A DNA stretch of 64,000 nucleotides from Aporrectodea caliginosa (Eukaryota; Annelida; Clitellata; Crassiclitellata; Lumbricidae): positions 1,763,279-1,827,278 of the forward strand of contig JACEVL010000480.1 of assembly GCA_020284085.1 (NCBI GenBank), written 5' to 3'. This document shows positions 11,666 to 23,600 of this stretch, piece by piece. Numbering within the stretch: the first letter of the stretch is position 1; every line of letters begins with the position of its first letter. The notes beneath the pieces were generated by a model. That model worked only from the letters and a program-made list of their open reading frames with translations, ran no database searches and was not told the origin of the DNA. A program made the position numbers and the translations under genes.

Positions 11666-13310
11666 TAGAACAATAGCACAGGCAACAGGCAGGCACTCAG
11701 GCACTCATGCAGGTGCCGTTAGTTATTATTAGGGATTAGGGATTTCCATAAGTCTCTATAATTATATGCAAATTTCGCTTTCTCTAGTCATAAGCATGGC
11801 TATTGGCTATTGCTACGTCTCCGTCATTACCTACCTCCGCCTGTGTAGCATCATTTGTCTCTGTATGTGTCTTTGTCCGTTTCTCTCCATGTCTATGTTT
11901 TTCCTTCTATTCCTTATGTTACTTATAATCAGTATACGACTATACGTGATACAGTAATTGTTTTCAACCGCCTTGAAAGCATGTATATTTGTATCCATAC
12001 ATGCAGGCATACATGTATGCCTGCATGTATGTATGCATTTATGTATATATGTATGTGTGCATGAATGTATGCATATATATATATGTGTGTGTGTGTATGT
12101 ATTGCATGTATCAGAACACTTAATAAAAACACTTCAATTCAGATGCATTTGAACTTAAAAACGCCTATGTTACACCAGTTAAATAGTCATGCCTATAGAC
12201 CCTCTGTCACTTTCGTGAGATATTGATGTCTTATATGCATAATCATATACAATGTACATGCATACATAAATATACACATATATACATACACGAATGGCCA
12301 CGTATTGCAAAGTGCATTACCCGTTTCATATAATGCTTGATATTCAGTTCATCTTAACCGCAATAACGGATAATTACATGCCAGCCGCTGATGTATTGCG
12401 ATTCGTGAGCTAGGCATAATAGCTCAGAGTTTCTTCATTGTGCGTCCAAATTGCTTCTTCTGCCCACGGTCCTCTGAGCCAAATAGCTCTACCTGCGCAG
12501 CGAAATTGTCACTTTGACTTTGTGCACGTTCACAAAATAATCAATTAGCCGTCGAATCGTTTAGGAAAATTGCTGACGACCGATATTCTCGAAACTCACC
12601 AAGACAAAAACATTGAAAACGGCATGCCGGTTAACTTGTGAAAACTCCATTCTGCTATGCACATTATTTTCTTTCTTCTCCTCCTCCTCCACCTCCTCCT
12701 CCTCCTGCTGCTTTTCCTCTACACAAACGCGCGCACACCCGTATATATATATATATATATATATGTATTAATTGACAGATAATTAGTCAGAGGCAGATAG
12801 GCATATTTGCATACGTATTTAATTAATGACTTGCTTAATTACCTACGCTATGTAGCGATGCCATCCGTTTTGCTACCCGTAAGAGGTCAGGCGAGTAGAA
12901 CGGCCGTGCTAACGCTTTGAAAATGCGAATGAACGCGTTAACCAGTCGTCCATCGGTCCACGCCTGTCTCTCTCAATTGGCCAATGCAAATTGGCTGAAT
13001 AAGGTTATGAGCACAAAGACTCACCGACGAAAACATGGCATGTTGTTTGTACAACCAACGTTTGTGTGCATAGAGAAAAGAGAAATGAGACGAACCGATT
13101 GTGAATGTTTGTCAAGTTTCCGCTTAGATCCTACTGTAAGGTTGTGATAGCTAACGTTGCTTATTCAACAAAAATGATCAACACTGCAACTTCCGTTGGT
13201 TAATAAATCGCCTTCAAAGCAAAAAACCCGAGGCATCAACATTATTGAGGTCTGCCACAGAGCTCTGTCCTTGGTCCTCGCTTATGCATTATTTATATGT
13301 AATGTAATGT
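11640..13310. other. Intergenic stretch with simple repeats, no gene seen
   Basis: It contains (GT)n at about 11633-11663, a TATG-rich block at about 11990-12090, and (TA)n at about 12742-12765. Short open frames here carry no recognisable domain or splice-linked exon. The region just upstream of 11579 should hold the Ig gene promoter, but no clear TATA box was identified. Confidence 0.4.
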
Positions 13311-13315
13311 AACAA

Positions 13316-14215
13316 GACATTTATGAAGCGCCACTTAAGAGTCTCTCAGAAGCGCTCAACACGTGGCCATCAAACAGCTGAAAAAATGCGTTATTAAGAA
13401 AACCACAATAGCCGCGTGCAGCACTGCAGCATGCACAGAGGGCGGAAGAGCGTTCCAGATCCGTGGCGCCGCAATCGAGAAGTCCCGACGATCACGGGTG
13501 GTGGTTCGAAACGAAGGTATCATCAAGTCATTTCGCGAGACAGACCGGAGAACCGGCCGACCAGTTTGAGTGCCAACTGGAAGGCACAGTTCAGCAATGT
13601 AGTCCGGAGCAGTACCAGTCGTAGTCTTTCAAACCAGCGTAGCAATTTTGAATTGCACACGATAAGCAACTGGAAGCCAGTGGAGCTCACGTCGCATGTA
13701 GTCGGATATTGTGTGAATATCTCGGTAGATCAGCCAGCAGTCTGGCTGCTGCATTCTGAACGAGCTGTAGTTGATGAAGACGGAACTCAGGGAGGCCCAG
13801 GAGGACCCGATTACAGTAGTCAAGACGTGTGAGGACGAAGGAGTGTATTAGCACAGCCGTTGCGGCTGTGCTAATACGTTGCGCTTAGCGACAGCGTTCG
13901 CCGTATAACTCGGATCTGCCTGAGCTCATAATAGCTAATCCTGGAGATATGTGACACATGATCAGCCATTGTAAGCCCACCAACAAGAAGCACCCCAAGG
14001 TCCCTCACCACGTTACAGGACTGTCCAGTAAGGGATGCCGATGCAAGAGCATTTTTATCGATCCTACAACGTGCACGTGTTGTACCGAACCATATAAACT
14101 TATACTTCCGGTCTTGCCCTGCTCCTTGTGGAACATGGTGCTTTGGGCCAACTTTATGCATATGACACACAGGCGTACATGCACATCCTGTAATCTAACG
14201 CGGCCTCTTGTGTCA
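13316..14215 (-). mobile_element. LINE remnant (CR1/Rex1-like reverse transcriptase, C-terminal part and 3' end)
   Basis: Minus-strand frames read KYKFIWFGT, VVRDLGVLLVGGLTMADHVS, then (after 13860) LIHSFVLTRLDYCN, a QNAAA-type motif, and LHWLPVAYRVQFKIATL. These are hallmarks of the C-terminal half of CR1-clade reverse transcriptases. The frame is broken several times. The 3' end has the GAGCGCTTCTGAGAGAC and GGCGCTTCATAAATG tail seen elsewhere in the window. Confidence 0.75.
13845..13877. repeat. Perfect 14-bp inverted repeat (hairpin)
   Basis: GTATTAGCACAGCC, a five-base spacer, then GGCTGTGCTAATAC. It falls inside the minus-strand LINE where its frame breaks. Confidence 0.8.
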
Positions 14216-14480
14216 GGGCTATGGATCAGACATGGCTGCACTAGAGGCATGGATGGCATCAAACCATCTCTGCCGACACCCTGCAAAGACCAATTCCATG
14301 TGGTTGGGCTCCCGGCAGCAGCTATCTAAGCTTAATCTGATTGACCTCTCCACTGCATTTCCTAACTATACTTTCTACGCCTCGGTCAGAGACCTTGGTA
14401 TCCTATTGGATCAGGAACTAACTCTTACACAACATCTTCATCGCCTCAGTCGCGACTGCTTCTATCAACTGCGCCAGTTT
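14208..14480 (+). mobile_element. LINE reverse-transcriptase fragment, head-to-head with the preceding LINE
   Basis: The plus-strand frame reads NSMWLGSRQQLSKLNL, VRDLGILLDQELTLTQHLH and SRDCFYQLRQFRSL, the equivalent of the reverse-transcriptase region in the adjacent minus-strand element. Sequence identity is low enough that it is a different copy or family. It runs into a (CT)n tract at about 14489-14548. Confidence 0.7.
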
Positions 14481-14483
14481 CGC

Positions 14484-14488
<5 letters not shown>

Positions 14489-14548
<60 letters not shown>
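14489..14548. repeat. (CT)n microsatellite
   Basis: About 60 bases of uninterrupted CT dinucleotide, translated as LSLSLS in the LINE frame. Confidence 0.95.
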
Positions 14549-14553
<5 letters not shown>

Positions 14554-15377
14554 TCACTGCTGCACATTCACTTTTCTGTCGTCTCTTTTCTAATTCACTG
14601 TCCAGTGCTGTGCGTTCGTCAGTTGGCTTAAGTCAGGCAGAACTAAACACGACACTCGTTTGTTTCAGCTTTTCCAGCGTTGTTTGGCATCTGGCCTCTG
14701 TGATTTATTTAGAGTTCGGCAACGCCTAGCGAATATATTATGACTTTGACTAAGGATACACTTGAAAGCGATACTCGTTTGATGCTTTGCGCATTAAAAT
14801 ATAGACCTATAGACCAAAACGCTTTAGAAGTCTATGTTAGATTAGATCCAATGTCAAACTGGAAGAAAACGGTGACAAGATCATTAGGAAGATATCCCTG
14901 AATCTACCGGGTACGGAGGACAAATGCTTGAAAAAGTGCACTGAATGTGCTTCTGTAAACAGTTAGCAGCTTTTCCGGTTGGCATATCAACCAGGCATAA
15001 CTAGGATAGGCGCAAAATTGAAAGTTGCAGGCCAAACAGAACCTGAAAGTTGCTAAACCGGATGAAAATTAAATATAAGGCATTCAAACTAGCAGCTTCA
15101 TGGTTGTCACTAGTGCAGCAAGGTGCCACACAGTCTCATGGGTCTATTATACTACAGTAAGTTAAGACTCGATTTAACGTTGATTCGGTGACACCAGAAG
15201 TGTTAGCGACATTATGTTTAACAATCGCGTAATTTGCGCAGTTTGTTTATTCTTATTATGCTTATTGCGAATAGGTAAGCAGCTCACATTACAGTACAAC
15301 GTAGGCCTACAGTTTTCTTTGCACGTTCTTATGTGTCATACATGTAGTACTCTTTTTATTATAATTATTGCTATTAT

Positions 15378-15660
15378 TATTTTTTTTTTCGCCCGAGGTA
15401 GAAAGGCTCCCTCAGGCTCTAAGAAACTAAACTACTGTGTCAAAGGTTCTCGTCCCCATCGTGCTGATCAAAAGTGCCTCTGAAATGCCACTGCATTAAA
15501 GCGCTGTGTGCAAACAGACAGACGCTGAAAAAGGTGACTTGTCTCGCGTGGATCTCCCGTTGCCTCAGTGATACGGCGGCCCAGCTCCTGTAGAAATTCT
15601 AGTCCGGTACGGTTTATGGGCCTAATGATTCGATGGCCACTGGGACGAATTCATGCGTGG
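15378..15660 (+). repeat. Unclassified interspersed repeat, related to those at 17.8-18.6 kb
   Basis: After a T-run it has CGCCCGAGGTAGAAAGGCTC, GGTTCTCGTCCCCATCGTG, ATTAAAGCGCTGTGTGCA and a CCCGTTGCCTCAGT block. The same blocks occur on the minus strand at about 17813-17960 and 18137-18280. It is a dispersed element associated with (AAT)n/(ATT)n; its class is not determined. Confidence 0.55.
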
Positions 15661-15723
15661 CAGGGAGAGTTGAGTATTTGTTATTTTTATTGTTATTGTT
15701 ATTACTATAGCAATACGTGAAAC

Positions 15724-15784
15724 NNNNNNNNNNNNNNNNNNNNNNNNNNNNNNNNNNNNNNNNNNNNNNNNNNNNNNNNNNNNN
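15724..15784. other. Assembly gap (61 N)
   Basis: Run of undetermined bases between an ATT-rich stretch and a CT-rich stretch. Any frame across it is artefactual. Confidence 0.99.
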
Positions 15785-16435
15785 ACCATACCTTTCTTTA
15801 TCTCACTTAGGGTCTGTTATATATATCTTACCTCAAACGTGTATTACCTTATCTTATGCTAACTTCCAGCATTCCTTCCTCCGTCTTAACCGTTTCTATT
15901 CTTACCCTACCTATTAGCACTATCATACTCTTCCTTATCTTAGCTAACATTACCTTGCCATTGTTTTTCTCACTTCATCTTATGTAGCTTGCCGTCTCTC
16001 ACCATACCTTACCCTACCCTACATTACCTTTTTTTACCTGTCAATGGCCATTTATTTTAATTAGCCTTTACCTGCCTTGTTATTCCTTTCATTACCCTAG
16101 TTTCTTTTATATTTATTTTTGACAGCCATTTTGAAATTTTGTAATTGGCGTCGTTATTACAGTTGGAGCTGAGACTTCTCACGTCTCACCTAATGTAGCT
16201 AAATATACTGCGTGCGGATTGAGAGGTCCATAAAAGGCGCTATATAAGTGCCAAGATCGCACATTGAGCAGCAGGTGTACAATGCAGACGCTGGGAGCAT
16301 GATCAATGTTCCCACTGCGCTCCCATCATGGTCTTTAGGTCAGTGCGAGTGGGTCACAAAAGACCAGGCGTCTCGTTTTAAAGCAATTCCTTAGACACAC
16401 CTGTGACATTTCACGTCAATACATCATACAAAATA
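15785..16435. other. No gene seen; pyrimidine-rich stretch and a LINE-like tail
   Basis: The region to about 16110 is rich in ACCTTA/CTTACC-like degenerate repeats. At about 16230-16255, AAAAGGCGCTATATAAGTG resembles the LINE tails in this window. Confidence 0.4.
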
Positions 16436-16437
16436 TA

Positions 16438-16610
16438 ACACACACACGCGCGCGCACACACACGCACGCGTGCGCACACCAACACACACACATACACATA
16501 GACACACATCTACACAGACACACACACACACACACTCACACGCACGCACACACAGACACACGCACACATACACACACAGACACTCACAAACACACAAACA
16601 CACAGACAGG
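16438..16610. repeat. (CA)n-rich microsatellite, interrupted
   Basis: CA repeats broken by CG, TACA and GACA variants. Open frames across it (HTHTHT or CVCVCV) are not genes. Confidence 0.9.
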
Positions 16611-17394
16611 CGCGTAACTAGCATTACGCAATTACGCAACCGTGTAAAGATTTTAGCAGCTCTCAAAAATTTTTTAACCGTGTTTAGATTAATTTTTGAC
16701 ATTCTAGATTACTATTATTCGTTGAATTTCTAAAGTGTAGACTTTATTACTGTACAGTCAGTAAAACATTTCCCTTCGCCGACATAGTGAAGACTCTGCA
16801 AATTTCGTGGCACTTCTGAAATTTCGATCACAGACCGACACTAAAGATTAAATCATCGTAAGCCAATGTCATCTGGTCCACGCAAAACCCAGTACATAAG
16901 TCCGTTGATTCAAAAATCAGCTGATCCACCTGTGGGGCCTGTGTGGTAGAATAGTTCGCTAGGTGGCGATAGTGGAATAGGAACCTGTGTTATGTATAAT
17001 AATTTTATTGTTGCATGTCGCCTTACTTTATAATGGATGATTCGGTAGGTGGACGTCTGGGGATATCTATGGAATTGTGTGGTTTTTGGAGAGTGTGTGC
17101 CGGTGTTCCCTGGATCATCCTTGTGTTTCGTTGATGGTCTGTTTTATTGTGTTGATGGTATCGTTGCATCTTTGTAGGCACGGGTTGACTATAGTTCAGT
17201 TGGTTAGCTGCATCAATACAGATCCGGTAGCTGAAGGTATCGTCAATCTGTTTAGTTGTGTCTTTGAAAGATTCTGTGACTCTGCCTTGAGACTATTATA
17301 AAGACAGCAGATTGAGAGCGTGGGGTTCCGTTCATTTAGTGCCCGAGATGGAAGAGGGATAGCTCTTCCAGTTACATTAGATTTTGATATAATA

Positions 17395-17640
<246 letters not shown>

Positions 17641-17727
17641 ATACCTAAATTGCGCTAATTTATGAATTCGACATATAACCGCGATAAGGTAAAAAAATTA
17701 ATGTTTTAAATTGTTTTTGCGAAATAT

Positions 17728-17809
<82 letters not shown>

Positions 17810-17980
17810 GATGACGGAGGCAACGGGCGACCCCCGCGAGACAACTCATCTGTTCCAGCGATTGTCCGTCTGCATGCAGCGCTTTAACGCCGCGGCCTTT
17901 AAGGGCTCCTTTATGCAACACGATGGAGACGAGAACCCGTAAAACACAATTATAAAAAAAAAAAAAAAAAATAAAAATAA

Positions 17981-18031
<51 letters not shown>

Positions 18032-18282
18032 GATAACGATAACGATAACAAAAACAATAACAAAAACAATACCAATACCAATAACAAGAACAATAACAAT
18101 AACAATAGCAATAATAATAATAATAATAATAATAAACGTCCAACGCTTCAATGCCGTCGCGTTCCGGGGAACCTTTTCGGACAAAACGACTGACAACACC
18201 ATTCCAGAATAATAATCTTCTCCAGCAGTCTCCGGACTTTTTAGGCCACCTGAGGGATCCTTGATACCTCGGGTAAAAAAAA

Positions 18283-18370
<88 letters not shown>

Positions 18371-18420
18371 GCAACAACAACAACATTAACAACAACAATA
18401 ACAATAATAATAACTATTAT
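17728..18420. repeat. Alternating (AAT)n blocks and dispersed-repeat copies
   Basis: (AAT)n at 17731-17807, about 17981-18030, 18111-18134 and 18284-18370. The inserts at 17808-17960 and 18137-18280 are minus-strand copies of the repeat at 15378-15660; a further piece at about 18430-18580 contains AAAGCGCTGGAGCAGATA. Long frames of I, L or N are artefacts of the triplets. Confidence 0.75.
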
Positions 18421-18699
18421 GAAGTTTCCAAGTTGAAGGGCGACTGATAAAGCGCTGGAGCAGATAGTTGGTCTCACGCTGGTCTCATGCTGCAGTCTTG
18501 CGTCTTAGTTCTTGGACAGACTCCAGTGACTGGGTGTGCCAGCTTACTGCAGTTTCGACTACAACAGGGGCGAAATGTAATTATGACAACAATAATACTA
18601 GCAGCAGTAATAATAATTAAACTAGCAATAATAATAATTAAAATAACGATAATTATATAATTCAATCTTGTTTTACCGCGCTTTTGCCACCGAGCACAT

Positions 18700-19475
18700 A
18701 ACCGAAGACTAGCCATTACAGATAATGCTTTCCAACAGTTTTGAAATACTGAGTCTTGTATGAATTTGAGGTTATTAAGTAATTTTTGCGCAGAAAGTAA
18801 GTCTTGTGTGCAATAATTGTTGAAACCGCTGACCTTCGACCAAATAACTCATTGTGGCTTGGCTGAGAGCATACGCTGCATTATTATAGACGACTGTTAC
18901 AAACTGGAAAATCGTTGCTACACCTTGTATTCAATGCTTACATGTCGCAACTTGCTACGCTGCACTCCAACCGTCGATTAAAGTCACAGTCTGTATTCGA
19001 GCATGTCGTCAGAAGCATTAGCCAGGATGAAAAGTTACTCTATACTCAGTATTGATTGCTTCATTCAGTTTTTTCCAACTCGATAACGCAAAGTGTTCGC
19101 AAACAGTCCGTGCCTATGTCTAAGATATGCTTACGAACAAGCATCCATGTCAAATCAATATATGGGATATACGTAGACCATGTTGGGTATATACAATGTT
19201 ATACATGATTGTATTATACATGCATAGTTATGAGGTTAGACCTTTCTTTTGTGGATGTCCTTGTCAAATATGGCCGATTGTCATAACGATATTGAAAGCA
19301 TTGGGCTTGGATACTACGACGCGTGTAAAAGAAGTGGAACAAACTGTTAGTTGCAGAAACGTTCTCGCCGTTGGATAAGCCCTTTGCATCGGTTGACACT
19401 TGTAGATAGATATATTAAGACACGAAGCACTGATCTCGGGTTCTCGTTCAGTTTCAAGGCTAAAATAGCACGATT
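18700..19475 (+). promoter_or_regulatory. Duplicated upstream region of gene B, with TATA-like box
   Basis: Colinear with the region upstream of gene C (about 30738-31560). Shared blocks start at ACCGAAGAC.AGCCATT and include CCTTTGCAT. TATATTAAG at 19411-19419 corresponds to TATATAAG in gene C, with one extra T. The CACGAAGCACTGATC block and AGCACGATTATGAAG at the start codon are also shared. Conservation of the box and its spacing suggests the core promoter; the start site itself is not known. Confidence 0.55.
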
Positions 19476-20528
19476 ATGAAGGGTTTCGGCAAAAAGGGAA
19501 TGGTTCTCCGCTCATCTATTATTGTCCTGCTGCTGTATTTGACAATAGAAATAATTGCTTCATCGACATCGGCTCCACAGAATTTGAAAACATTTAGAAT
19601 AAAGACAACACCAGATGGAACGCCGCTGTGTGCAAACGACACCGCTTCTGTGGTTTACAATGCCTCACAGTTGAATGAGCCACCTGTTGGAACAGGGTGT
19701 GTTCCAGAGAGCGTCCTCTGCGCCTCGAGGTGTAAAATGGACGACGACTGTACTTCCTTCAACTGGAAGACGGACGAAGAGCTGTGTGAATTGTTTTACT
19801 ACAGTCCAAACAGCTGCGGAGTTGTGCCAATGTGCAACTATTATCAGGTAAATTACCTAAATAATCGATTTATATTTGCACTCATTCATGCATGTATAAT
19901 TATATGCATACATTAATACATTCATTCCTTCATTCGTATATACATACATATGTACATGTATTGTACATAAATGCACACAAATTGGCATCATGCATAGTTA
20001 CATACAATTACATACATGCATGCGTACATGTACACTTTCAAACATACATACTGGCAAAAACATATACCTGCACATATTCATGCAAAAGTAGGGCCTACAT
20101 GCATAGATACTTACAAACATGTTTTTTGTCTCTCGAGGTTGAGCTACATCTAGCAAAAATATTGACACTGAATTCGTGGTCATTCAGTAATTGTTGAAAT
20201 TGTATTTTTTTGTATTTAACACTTGTTATAGCGCCCCTTCCAGATTCCTATTCAGAAATTGGGTAATTCTATTTTGCGTTTCACATCTACATTAGCGCAA
20301 CCCTTGGTAAGAAATTCAAGAATGGTCTTGAATGACCCTGAATTTAAGGTAAATATTTTTTCACATATTGCTCTTCTCGAGTGAAACAGAAAAAGTTTTT
20401 CAAAATTGGTCTCTTTGTTAATTTTTGTGTTCGATGAAAAGTGTAAATTGAGAATGGACCCAAGTTTCAAGACACGAACATGACAGCCTACAGTCCTGGT
20501 AATTTAAAGTCTATGATACAAACGTATG

Positions 20529-20609
<81 letters not shown>

Positions 20610-23600
20610 ACACACACACACACACACATTTAGATGCAGCGTCTTTAATTGCCTTTCAAAAGTGTTGCACGTGCAAAAATTAATTTAACACTAGAAGTAC
20701 CGAGAAATCGAACTTCCTAGAAGCACCAAGGGGTCATTTTGACCCCAAATAATTTATAATGCAAAGTCAATTGCAAATTCAATGAAATTGACTATCAACT
20801 TTATTAACATAAATTACATGAGCATAAACAAGTGTAATAAGTAAGTTGGAATGGAATAATAGGAGATCCTCTCCTCTCACCAGATCTCCTATCCTCTCGC
20901 CAGACCTCCTCCGCTCTCACTACATCTACTATCCACTCACCAGATCTCCTATCCTCTCACCAAATTTCCTATCCTCTCACCAGATCTCACCCTATCTTCT
21001 CGCCAAATCTTCTATCCTCTCACCAGATTTCTTATCCTCTCACCAGACCTCACCCTATCTTCTCACCAAATCTTTTATCCTCTCACCAGATCTCCCTCTC
21101 ACCAGATCTTCTCTCCTCTCGTCAGATCTTCTATCTTCTCATCAGATCTCCTTTCCTTTCACCAGAAAACTCTCCTATCTTATCACCAGATCTCCTATCC
21201 TCTGACCAGATCTCCTCTGACCAGATATTCCTTCCTCTCACCAGATCTCCTTTCCTCTTTCCAAATATCGTCTTCTCTCACCAGATCTCTCTCCTCTCAC
21301 CGGATCTACTCTGCTCTTACCAGATCTCTCTCCACTCACCAGATCTCCTCTCCTCTCACCCGATATCCTCTCACCAAGTCATCCTTCTTCTCGCCAGATC
21401 GCCTATCCTCTCACTTGATCTCCTCTCCTCTCACCAGATCTACTACCCTCTCACCTGATCTCCTATCCTTTCACTAGATCTCTCCTCTGACCACATCTTC
21501 TTTCTCCCACTAGATATCCTCTCCTCTCACCAGATATCCTCTTCTCTCACCAGATATCCTCTTCTCTCACCAGATCTTCTCTCACCAGATCTGTTCTTTT
21601 CTCACCAGATCTCCCCTCACAAGATCTCCTTTCCTCTAACCAGATCTCCGCTCCTCTCATCAAATCATCCTTCTCGCCAGATCTCCTATCCTCTCACTTG
21701 ATATCCTCTCCTCTCGCCAGATCTACTATCCTCTGGCCAGATCTCTCTTCTGACCAGATCTACATTCCTCTCACCAGATCGCCTATCCTCTCATCAGATT
21801 TCCTATCCTCTCACCAGATCTCCTCTTCTCTCCCAGATCTTCTTTCCCATCGCCAAATGTCCTCTCCTCTCGCCAGATCTCTAATTCTCTCGCCAGATCT
21901 CCTATCCTCTCACCTGATCTCCTCTTTTCTCACTTGATCTCCTCTTCTCTCACCAGATCTCATCTCCTCTCGCCAGATCTTCTATCCTCTCACCAGATCT
22001 CCTATCCTCTCATCTGATCTTCTCTCCTCTGACAAGATCTTCTTTCCTTTCATCAGATCGCCTCTCCTCTCACCAAATCTCCTCTTCTCTCACCAGATCT
22101 GATCCTATCCTCTCACCAGATCTCTCCTCTCCTCTCACCAGATCTCCTCTCTCTTCTCACATTTATTACGTAATTAGCTTTGATATATAATATTATTGAA
22201 TAAAAAAACAAGAAATGCGTAAGCCTGATATGCAAGTACTGAAACAGGGGTCAGATTGACCCCTTGGTGCTTAAAGGTAGAACAGCAAAAATCTCAGAAA
22301 TTGTGAAACCCCCGAGTTCAAATTTTGGCAGAGGGTATACCCTACGAAGTTAGGAAAAGTCATGAAATTACAGGACTCTGGCTATATCTGGGGCCGAGGT
22401 GCGTTCCGCTAAAAACCAAAAGGGGTCAGATTGACCCCTTCGGTGCTTCTAGTGTTAACTCATGTAAGCTTATGCTTATGAATTTATAAAATGTATGGTG
22501 CGAAAAACAGCTAATGCAAGAGGATTGCCTGACACGGAAGACCGGGAAGAGAACATTCATGAACGGTTCGAGAGTGATGTGCGGAAGAGCGCACCAGTAG
22601 GCCTATCTTCATGTAAAGAGAAAAAGCATTATGATTCTTGATACGCCATTCGAGACTGGAACGCAAAAGAACAAAGAAATAAATACATACAAATTCACCT
22701 ACACATATTTGTCGTTTGATTAAGCTTATTGCTGATTTGGGTCGTTTAGCTTAACCACAGTTATGATCCCTTTCCGTGCATTCCATGTTACTGCCCCCAA
22801 GCTATCAAACTTATTGCCAATGTTCACCCTGTGTTCGAACTATGTCTGTCCTGAAAGAAGCGCTTCAAAACTCACTATTTCTCATTGACTTACATTCTTC
22901 TGATTACATGACTGCTCTTAACATTGCGACTGACTGACTAACCGTGCCTCAGATTCTCATTTCTTTGCGAATTTGATTTTTTTATATTTTTAATATTTTT
23001 TTAATAATAGTAACAATAACAATGATCAGAAGGTTAATTATAGCGGCAATAACTATTATAAAAATATTATTAGAAATCCTATTGTTGGATAAATTTATGT
23101 TATTAACTTATTATATTTTTCTGCTATTGTTTTGCAGATACCGATTCTGCAGGATGGCTGCAAACAAACACGTATGACATTTTGTATTTAATTGTAGCTA
23201 GAAGATTGTCTTGTCTTGATCACGTGTACTGTGAGCTGCAGCGCGATTTAGGGGGGGTTTACGGGCCAAACCCCAAAAATAACTAATTGCAATAAATGTC
23301 TTTTTGCAAGTATTGTCTGCAGTCAAACTAAAACACGACTCAAACTACATCGTAGCTACGAGTAACAGCTGGTTCCTATCAGCACTGAAATAATAGAGCA
23401 ATTTTGTTCAGATGACAGCTTAAATTGCTACCATTACAGTGTGGAAATTCAAAAAAATTTCAGTGGGGAGGGGCACATCCCCTCCCCAAACCCCTCCCTG
23501 CTTGGCGCTGCGCGCCTCGGCGTTCCCTCCTAAACTTTGGAAACCCCCCAAATTGTTTCCTGGCTACGCCTCTGACTGTGGTGGTTTTTTTCTGTTTAAC

